A stretch of 7,015 nt of DNA, from contig CAYGUK010000156.1 of the NCBI GenBank assembly GCA_964352985.1, positions 1 to 7,015 of the forward strand, given 5' to 3'. Every line of letters begins with the position of its first letter. Within the stretch, counting starts at the first letter, position 1. This stretch comes from CAYGUK01 sp964352985. Its GTDB lineage: Bacteria; Pseudomonadota; Gammaproteobacteria; JAHCLG01. The notes beneath the pieces were generated by a model that saw only the letters and a list, made by a program, of their open reading frames with translations, was not told where the DNA came from and searched no databases. This document shows, piece by piece, positions 1-5,734 of the stretch. The position numbers and the translations under genes were made by a program.

Positions 1-261
<261 letters not shown>

Positions 262-355
262 ATAATCAAGAGCATTTATTTAAGACAACATGTGCTTTAC
301 AGATCATTTACATCCACAGATTAAATAAAAGCTGATGCTTTTATTAAGACCGGTT

Positions 356-475
356 ATCCTGGTGACAATAGCAAGTGGGTACCACCTGAATCCATTCCGA
401 ACTCAGAAGTGAAAACGCTTAGCGCCGATGATAGTGTGGGGTCTCCCCATGTGAAAGTAGGACATTACCAGGTTT
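356..475 (+). rRNA. rrf: 5S ribosomal RNA
   Basis: This is a complete 5S rRNA of about 120 nt. The terminal helix is formed by CCTGGTGA near 358-365 and its partner ATTACCAGG ending at 472. The internal signatures CCGAACTCAGAAGTGAAA (about 396-413) and AGCGCCGATGATAGTGTGGG (421-440) are typical of gammaproteobacterial 5S RNA. It follows the 23S gene by about 94 nt and ends the rRNA operon. The exact ends are placed by alignment to the E. coli molecule and may differ by a few bases after processing. Confidence 0.96.
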
Positions 476-482
476 TTATTCA

Positions 483-519
483 AAAAAACCCCATTACTTA
501 AAAAGTAATGGGGTTTTTT
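483..519 (+). terminator. Rho-independent terminator of the rRNA operon
   Basis: A perfect 11-bp stem, CCCCATTACTT (489-499) with AAGTAATGGGG (503-513), encloses an AAA loop. It is followed by six T (514-519) and preceded by a run of A that can lengthen the stem. It begins a few bases after the 5S 3' end, so it ends the rrn transcript. The A-tract also makes it potentially bidirectional. A weaker alternative hairpin, GGTTTTT (471-477) with AAAAACC (484-490), overlaps its left arm. Confidence 0.93.
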
Positions 520-750
520 ATTAGATAAATAAATAGTTCCAAGCTCTTCATAATTAAGGTCATGATTTTGACAAAAATAGTTTTATTTTGACTTTTGTTT
601 TATTCTATTCATTTTTATTAGGTATTATTTATATAAAAATTACAACAAGACAAATTTAATTTAAATATTATTATATATAGATCATACTTATCACTAAGAT
701 ATAAAAGTAATTAATTTAAATTCGGACCCACTAATAAGGAAATATAAATT
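520..750 (+). promoter_or_regulatory. AT-rich spacer with presumed promoter and RBS of the RasGEF-like gene
   Basis: This 231-base spacer contains no gene that I can support. It must carry the promoter of the gene at 751 unless transcription reads through the rRNA terminator. Candidate -35 boxes are TTGACA (568-573) and TTGACT (588-593). The best -10 partner for the second, TTTTAT (613-618), lies at a poor 19-base spacing, so no promoter is convincingly identified. The ribosome binding site is clearer: AAGGA at 736-740, ten bases before the ATG. Confidence 0.3.
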
Positions 751-2505
751 ATGACTAATAAAAAAAATGAACAATCAGTAGATGATCAAAGAAAAAGTCA
801 ATTAGACTTGGAAAGCGAGTACTCCTTACTTCAATCACATATTCAAGATTTGCGAATTCAAATAAATAATCATTTATTTGAATTAATGGAGCTTGATTGT
901 TGTTATAGAAATAATCCTTTAAGTGTTTCTTATACAAAACTCCAGCTGCTCAACAAATACATTATGAGCTGTCAACTTGAGCTAGATGCTTGTCGTTTTC
1001 AATTAGAGCAATTAGATCAAATTAACTCTGAAAATTTTAGCCGTCCAGATGGTGTAATAAGTTTTCAAGAAAAAAATAAAAAGTTACTACAAATTATTGA
1101 TGAATTGGATGAAAAAATTAATAAATCTGAATTAACATATTCTCCAAATAATTATTTTTATAAACATACTAAAAAATTAGACAGATTGTTATCTGATGAA
1201 CAGTACTTAAAAATTTTTATTACAGATGATAATTATGATTTATTTTTACAAGAACAACAAAATATTTTAAATATTATAATACAGTCTATTCATGATCAGA
1301 GTATTAAAACGAAGCATATAGGTGAACTTAACAAAGACAATTTTGACATTATAAAAGAAGGCGACGTTAACTTTAGTAATAGCATATCTAATTTTGTATG
1401 TTTTGATATTCTGAATCGATCTAATCAACAAGAAATGATAGTAGCATTTACTCGTTGGTTACATGTTATAAGTGGGTTACTTAAAAAGAGAAATTATCAA
1501 GCTGCATTTGCAGTTTTTAATGGCCTAAATTTGCAAGCAGTATATCGTTTAAAGTTTGAACAAGAACTAACAAGCGTAGATATTGAAATGTTTCAAAATT
1601 ATAAACACTTATTTAACGTTGATGGTAATCTAAGGAATCTGAGACAAATAATAGAATTACATGAGAAAAAAAATGAAACATATATATCGCCATTTAATTT
1701 AACTATTATCCAATATAATCTCTATCAAGAAAATTATAAACGTTTAAAACATGAGCTTGAATCCGAACTTACAAAGTTAGATCAATTACAGGAAATTACA
1801 CAAACTGAACTAACTAAAATTAGTGATCAAAATCAAGTTATAGAAAATCTTAAAGAAGCTATTAAAAAGAACAGAAAAAGATATGAAGACTTTTTGCAAA
1901 AAACAAATTTCCATAATGAATCACTTACATCAGATGTAAATCTAACTGTTGCACATAAAGATTTTCAAACGGAATTATCTAAAATGGTCAGTAAAACAGA
2001 AAAAGAAACTATGGATATATCTTTTAAAGTTTTACCACGAGGTGAAAAATTTGTTGAATTGACTCAAAAACCCTTATCTAGGCATAAAACCTTATTTCAA
2101 TACGAACCTCAAAAGCGAATTTCTCAAATTAAACATCCTATCAGAGCACTTGTGGGAGCTGTCGTCGGTTTTTGTATCGTTAAAATGATTTTACCGGTGA
2201 TGTTAATTGTAGGTGCAAAGGCTTTAGCACTTAAATTAGCTGCAGCGGGCGCTATGTTTTTTGGTTTGAAAGGTAAAAATCAAGAAGGAGTTGGTCTGGA
2301 TATAATTTCAACCCAATTAGGTGTTGATTCAAATGCAGAAATTGATAAAGATCAATTATTTAAAGATGATGAACTTTATGAACATGGAAAGTTGTTAGAT
2401 TCATCTCCCTTACCAAATACGCCAAGATTTCAACCTAAACATCAAGCTTTCGCTGATGAAGCAGTAGAGTTAGCGATCCTACAACGACCAACCAATAAAA
2501 AGTGA
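751..2505 (+). CDS. RasGEF-like domain protein with coiled coils and a C-terminal membrane hairpin; candidate effector
   Basis: This is a 584-residue protein with an ATG start and AAGGA ten bases upstream. Residues about 15-125 and 327-385 are Lys/Glu/Gln/Leu-rich and look like coiled coils. Residues about 160-330 resemble the catalytic RasGEF (CDC25-homology) domain of eukaryotic Ras exchange factors. Segment 211-270 (ISNFVCFDIL, then RNYQAAFAVFNGLN, AVYRLK) matches the family pattern ...NW(V)...IL, LNNFN..MAI..GLN...V.RLK. Segment 282-325 (FQNYKHLF, GNLRNLRQII, YISPFNLTIIQYNLY) matches the later block with the NYR and P(C)IP.LG..LTD motifs. The acidic EEGNPD ending of that block is missing, so exchange activity is uncertain. 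Residues about 464-506 are hydrophobic and Gly/Ala-rich, probably a two-helix membrane hairpin, followed by a polar 78-residue tail. No Sec signal peptide is seen. Some Legionella effectors (e.g. LegG2) carry RasGEF domains, so a secreted, host-membrane-targeted protein is plausible but inferred. Codons are more AT-rich than in the neighbouring metabolic genes. Confidence 0.8.
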   Translation: MTNKKNEQSVDDQRKSQLDLESEYSLLQSHIQDLRIQINNHLFELMELDCCYRNNPLSVSYTKLQLLNKYIMSCQLELDACRFQLEQLDQINSENFSRPDGVISFQEKNKKLLQIIDELDEKINKSELTYSPNNYFYKHTKKLDRLLSDEQYLKIFITDDNYDLFLQEQQNILNIIIQSIHDQSIKTKHIGELNKDNFDIIKEGDVNFSNSISNFVCFDILNRSNQQEMIVAFTRWLHVISGLLKKRNYQAAFAVFNGLNLQAVYRLKFEQELTSVDIEMFQNYKHLFNVDGNLRNLRQIIELHEKKNETYISPFNLTIIQYNLYQENYKRLKHELESELTKLDQLQEITQTELTKISDQNQVIENLKEAIKKNRKRYEDFLQKTNFHNESLTSDVNLTVAHKDFQTELSKMVSKTEKETMDISFKVLPRGEKFVELTQKPLSRHKTLFQYEPQKRISQIKHPIRALVGAVVGFCIVKMILPVMLIVGAKALALKLAAAGAMFFGLKGKNQEGVGLDIISTQLGVDSNAEIDKDQLFKDDELYEHGKLLDSSPLPNTPRFQPKHQAFADEAVELAILQRPTNKK

Positions 2506-2580
2506 TGCTTTTTGAAACAAATTATCTAAAATTGAAATAGAAGTGAAAAAAACGTAAATAATTGTGCCAAAAATTAAATA

Positions 2581-2940
2581 TTACGCAACAGAAAATAAAT
2601 TATCGGCTTTTGCTTTAATTATTTTATAGGATTGAGTTTTAACATAATGTGGTTGTAAGCGAAATTTTCTCATAAATTCATGTAACATGCGAAATGCAAA
2701 GAGAATAAACATAATATTTTCATTATCAACACGATTTAGGTAATGTAAAAAATAATTTGGATAATTTATCATCAATAAATTGAAGCATATATGCATCTCT
2801 GTGTAAACGTTTTTCTTTGTAGTAACATAAGACTTGTTCCGATAGATTATCTGTGCTAAAGAAATAACTCTTTCTATTGCTTTTTGTGCTCGTACTAACT
2901 CTCTAGTAAATATTTTGTTTGAAATTACATTATTATTCAT
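2581..2940 (-). CDS. Hypothetical small basic protein
   Basis: This is a 119-residue protein that I do not recognise. The start is supported by AGGAA on the minus strand (2948-2952) seven bases before the ATG at 2940. The product is rich in Lys/Arg, Asn and aromatics, and appears mostly helical. An amphipathic N-terminal stretch (residues 10-32) precedes a Tyr/Phe-rich middle (59-68, YPNYFLHYL) and a hydrophobic patch (76-84) followed by a basic segment (87-103). No confident membrane span, signal peptide or metal-binding motif is visible. It converges on the RasGEF-like gene, with 75 bases between the stops and no clear terminator. It lies downstream of the alsS operon on the same strand, across a 133-base gap, so it probably has its own promoter. 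It could be a lineage-specific protein. Existence as a gene is likely; function is unknown. Confidence 0.6.
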   Translation of the reverse strand: MNNNVISNKIFTRELVRAQKAIERVISLAQIIYRNKSYVTTKKNVYTEMHICFNLLMINYPNYFLHYLNRVDNENIMFILFAFRMLHEFMRKFRLQPHYVKTQSYKIIKAKADNLFSVA

Positions 2941-3073
2941 TGTGATTTTCCTATTTATTTTTGTTTAAAGTAAATTTTTTTAGTGAAAAGAAATAGAGGT
3001 TAATAGATAAAAGCATTGACAGCCATCAGCTGTTTAGAGAGTTGCTAAATTCTTAGTTGTAGTTAAGTAAATG

Positions 3074-3475
3074 TCAATCGATGCTTAAAGCATCAATTTC
3101 TTCAAAGACTTCTTTTGCAAGCAAAATGGCATTAGTTGCTGCAGGAAAACCACAGTATGCGATCATTTGAGTGATTACCGCAAGAATTTCTTCTTTGGAA
3201 GCACCACAACGAAGAGCACTAACAATATGTAATTTAAGTTGTGGAAGAGCAAATCCTTGAACAGTTAATGCGCCGACAGTGACTAATTCTCTTGTTTTTT
3301 GATCAAGAGGGGATTCACCATCGCCATAAATTTCACCAAATGCAAATGCAACATTTACCTCAGAAAATTGGGGTGCAATTTCTTCAATTTTTTTAACATA
3401 TTTATCTGCATTTTTACCAAGATGTTGACGCATTACTTTTAAACCTTTTTGATAAAGGTCCTCAGATTTTTTCAT
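3074..3475 (-). CDS. Carboxymuconolactone decarboxylase family protein (AhpD-like fold)
   Basis: This 133-residue protein has the usual length for a single-domain carboxymuconolactone decarboxylase (CMD) family member. Diagnostic segments are GEIYGDGESPLDQKTRELVTVGALT (split around residues 47-71), LPQLKLHIVSALRCGASKEEI (residues 77-97) and the MIAYCGFPAATNA block (residues 104-116). The family covers 4-carboxymuconolactone decarboxylases and AhpD-type peroxidase partners. The CxxC motif of AhpD is absent. The only cysteines are C90 and C108, 17 residues apart, with H83 conserved, so a thiol-redox role is unproven. No other protocatechuate-pathway gene is present, which argues against a dedicated aromatic-degradation role. 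It is the last gene of the alsS-doxX operon. Its Shine-Dalgarno AGGAG (3483-3487), seven bases before ATG, overlaps the stop codon of the upstream gene, implying translational coupling. Family assignment is firm; the substrate is unknown. Confidence 0.9.
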   Translation of the reverse strand: MKKSEDLYQKGLKVMRQHLGKNADKYVKKIEEIAPQFSEVNVAFAFGEIYGDGESPLDQKTRELVTVGALTVQGFALPQLKLHIVSALRCGASKEEILAVITQMIAYCGFPAATNAILLAKEVFEEIDALSID

Positions 3476-3485
3476 GTAGGTGCTC

Positions 3486-3947
3486 CTAAAATAAAATTTT
3501 ACTTGTTAAACTAAATGGTCCTGTACCCATTAAAAAAATAAAAAAGCTCGCAGCGGCAATGGGCAAATTTTTTTCTGCAGAGGTGATATGGCCAATTATG
3601 CCTAAAATTTTTGTCTTTTCAAATGATGATATATCTTGTTCACTTGCTTTGTCAGATAAAGTAGTGTCGCGAATAATATTGGCCGTGCGATAGTGATATA
3701 GCATCCCCACAAGACAATATAAACACATTAATAAACCGCCAAACTGACCATAGAATCCAAATGCAACTGATAATGCACTAACCACCATGACACAAACCAT
3801 TGTCAATGCAAAAAACTGTTTGGCAAATGGTACAATTAGTTCCATGCTATCTACCATTGCTTGCCAATCATTAAAAATTGCAAGTAATGGATATAGAAAC
3901 ATCCAAGCTAAAATAATTCTCAAAACTAGCCAAGCAATTGTGTTCAT
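3486..3947 (-). CDS. DoxX family integral membrane protein
   Basis: This 153-residue inner-membrane protein has four predicted helices at about 4-25, 43-64, 68-85 and 128-147. A polar loop of some 40 residues (87-127) lies between helices 3 and 4. The layout, the N-terminal LRIILAWMFLYPL segment and the final GTGPFSLTSKILF match DoxX-like proteins. These are small quinone-oxidoreductase-associated or redox-linked membrane proteins whose biochemical role is mostly undefined. The ATG lies two bases after the alsS stop codon, and its Shine-Dalgarno AGGA (3956-3959) sits inside the end of alsS, so the two genes are co-transcribed and probably translationally coupled. The TAG stop overlaps the ribosome binding site of the following gene. 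The family call is good; the function in this operon is not known and may concern membrane redox balance. Confidence 0.85.
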   Translation of the reverse strand: MNTIAWLVLRIILAWMFLYPLLAIFNDWQAMVDSMELIVPFAKQFFALTMVCVMVVSALSVAFGFYGQFGGLLMCLYCLVGMLYHYRTANIIRDTTLSDKASEQDISSFEKTKILGIIGHITSAEKNLPIAAASFFIFLMGTGPFSLTSKILF

Positions 3948-3949
3948 TA

Positions 3950-5613
3950 TTAATGTCCTAAATTTTTCGCAGTTGTTTTAAATAATCCTGGATTATCTCG
4001 ATAATCGATTGGTATATCGATTAATACAGGTCCTTTTAAATTCATTGATTTAAGTAACAGGCTTTTAAAGTCATGTGGATTTTGAAGGGTAAAACCTTTA
4101 GCACCAAATGCTTTTGCATATTGTTCAATATTTAAATGACCAAAATCAACGCCTGCCTTACGATGGTATTTCATCACTTCTTGCTCTAAAACCATATTAT
4201 ATGAACCGTCTGTCCAAATACAATGAACAAAATTTGCACCTATTCTCACGGCAGTTTCTAATTCTTGTGCTGAAAATAGAAATCCACCATCGCCACTTAT
4301 TGAAATTATTTTTCGTTTTTGATTTGCTAAATAAGAGCCGATTGCCCAAGGTAAAGCTACACCTAAAGTCTGTTGTCCATTAGAGAATAGTAAATGATGA
4401 GGGTTATAACAGAAGAAATAACGAGCCATCCACATATAGACGCTTCCAATATCACAAATAATTCTATAATCATCTGTAATACATTCTCTTAATTGTTGTA
4501 TAAAATAAAGTGGATGCATTTTACCATCAATATTTTTTACTTTACGATGAATTATTTTTTGAAGTTTTCCTCGTAAATTTTTAATTTCTTCTAAACGATG
4601 TAAATGTTTTCGTTTTTTCAGTTTACGTTTTAAACTATTTAGATTTGTAGCTATGTCACCCAAAATTTCATAACGTGGTTTATAGGTTAAATGAATATCT
4701 GCAGGTGTATAATCTAAATGAATAATTGTTTTATTCATATTAGCATTCCAAGTTTCAGGATCATACTCAACAGTATCAAATCCTACAGTGAGAACTACAT
4801 CAGCAGTGTCAAGTAACTTATCTCCGGGTTGATTTCTGAATAAGCCAATTCGGCCAACATAATAATCTAATAATTCTCGTGAGATAACTCCTGCTGCTTG
4901 ATAAGTTCCAATCGTTGCAAGAGGAAAATGTTTTAGTAAAGCACGAATAGCTTTAGTCACATCTGGTCGAGTAGCTTCTAAGCCAAGTAATAATACAGGG
5001 GCTTTTGCATTATTGATAGTTTGTGCAACAGCATTGAGAACTTGATTAGTTGCTTGACCATAATGTATTTCTATAGCTGGTGTCACATCATGATTGTTCA
5101 CATCGCATGTTGTAACATCTTGAGGTAAACTAATAAAACAAGCTCCCGCTCTTGGTGCTGTCGCTAATCTGAATGCATTACAAATAGTTTCTGTTAGATT
5201 ATTTGGATTATGAACCTCAACACTTGATTTAGTAACAGCTTCCATTAATTTTACATTATTAGTATTTTGATGGGATTGTTTCAATTCCATGTTTTGTGCC
5301 ACGTTACCACCAAATGCGACAATAGGATNNNNNNNNNNTCTGTGGTAGCTGTTAATAATCCAGTTGCAAGATTTGATACGCCAGGCCCAGATGTCACTAA
5401 AACAATGCCGGGTTTACCTGTTATTCGACCATAAGCAGCGGCCATAAATGCAGCATTTTGTTCGTGTCGACATAATATGAGTTTTATCGAAGAGTCTTTA
5501 ATAGCATTAAAAACAGCATCAATTTTTGCACCAGGTATTCCAAAAATATATTCGACACCATGTGCTTCTAGACAATTAATAATGAGTTTTGCCGCAGCTA
5601 TTTTTTTTGCCAT
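3950..5613 (-). CDS. alsS: Catabolic acetolactate synthase (interrupted by an assembly gap)
   Basis: This thiamine-diphosphate enzyme condenses two pyruvates to 2-acetolactate plus CO2 in the cytoplasm, the first step towards acetoin/2,3-butanediol. The N-terminal domain has FGIPGAKIDAVF and RHEQNAAFMAAAYGR, with the cofactor-activating E51. Numbering across the repaired gap, residues 258-263 (RNQPGD) and 277-284 (FDTVEYDP) are hallmarks of the FAD-independent catabolic AlsS/BudB type rather than the IlvB type with RFDDR. The cofactor site includes SNGQQTLGVALPWAIG (409-424) and GDGGF (439-443) followed by the DGSYNM segment. The ten N at 5329-5338 put the two halves in different frames. Reading GA-[5 bases]-AT gives TATT-EGD-PIVAFGG as expected for the family and a 552-residue protein, near the usual 555-570. 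Residues about 323-356 are unusually Lys/Arg-rich. The start at 5613 has AGGGA (5620-5624) six bases upstream. It is the first gene of the operon with DoxX and CMD; no alsD/budA is adjacent. It should not be called a pseudogene. Confidence 0.93.
5329..5338. other. Assembly gap (10 N) inside alsS
   Basis: Ten undetermined bases join two contig ends within alsS. The left side codes for (D)PIVAFGGNV and the right side for LLTATT plus GA of a Glu codon. The family sequence between them is Glu-Gly-Asp, so five bases are predicted to be missing. Ten N is a placeholder length and causes an artificial frameshift. Confidence 0.9.
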
Positions 5614-5631
5614 ATTTTTTCCCTTTTAATT

Positions 5632-5647
5632 GTGAAAACATTTTCAC
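5632..5647. promoter_or_regulatory. Palindromic putative operator upstream of alsS
   Basis: GTGAAAA-CA-TTTTCAC is a perfect 7-bp inverted repeat with a 2-bp centre. It lies 19-34 bases before the alsS start, just upstream of the Shine-Dalgarno. The size and symmetry fit the operator of a dimeric repressor, broadly like LacI-family sites (TGAAAACnnTTTCA-type), and its place in the leader would suit repression. No regulator gene is in the window, so the binding protein is unknown. A short RNA hairpin is the alternative. No clear -10/-35 pair could be assigned in this spacer. Confidence 0.4.
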
Positions 5648-5670
5648 TATCCTTAAATAGTCTCTAATAA

Positions 5671-5692
5671 ATAAATTTAGTTTTAAATTTAT
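5671..5692. repeat. AT-only inverted repeat in the katA-alsS spacer
   Basis: ATAAATTTA (5671-5679) is repeated in inverse as TAAATTTAT (5684-5692) around the loop GTTT. All pairs are A-T, so the RNA hairpin would be weak. It could be part of the alsS promoter region, a DNA-bending or protein-binding site, or chance in AT-rich DNA. Confidence 0.35.
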
Positions 5693-5693
5693 T

Positions 5694-5723
5694 GCGAAAG
5701 ATAAAAACATTTTTATCTTTCGC
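5694..5723 (-). terminator. Hairpin after the catalase gene, putative terminator
   Basis: GCGAAAGATAAAAA (5694-5707) pairs perfectly with TTTTTATCTTTCGC (5710-5723), a 14-base inverted repeat with almost no loop, starting 11 bases past the catalase stop. The position suits termination of the catalase transcript before alsS. However, the minus strand continues AATAAATTTAAAA rather than with a T-tract, so it is not a canonical intrinsic terminator. It may instead stabilise the mRNA 3' end, or the T-rich right arm may act in termination. Confidence 0.5.
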
Positions 5724-5734
5724 TTAGGTGAACT

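Noticed and set aside
262..355. Possible tRNA or small RNA in the 23S-5S spacer
   Set aside because: No cloverleaf or T-loop GTTCGA-like motif is seen; ordinary rRNA processing spacer.
755..937. Minus-strand open frame of 60 codons inside the RasGEF-like gene
   Set aside because: Antisense to a well-supported long gene, low complexity, with no ribosome binding site; a shadow frame.
3018..3032. Short hairpin ACAGC...GCTGT downstream of the CMD-family gene as an operon terminator
   Set aside because: Only a 5-bp stem and no immediate T-tract on the minus strand; too weak to call.
3787..3981. Plus-strand open frame antisense to the doxX gene and the alsS end
   Set aside because: The opposite strand encodes recognised families with tight operon spacing; the product has no recognisable features.
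4108..4383. Plus-strand 91-codon frame antisense to alsS
   Set aside because: Lies entirely within the conserved cofactor-binding part of alsS on the other strand; a shadow.
3950..5302. Separate short acetolactate synthase starting at GTG 5302, with a second truncated gene at 5281-5613
   Set aside because: Both are products of the 10-N gap; the amino-acid sequence is continuous with the family once about 5 bases are assumed in the gap.
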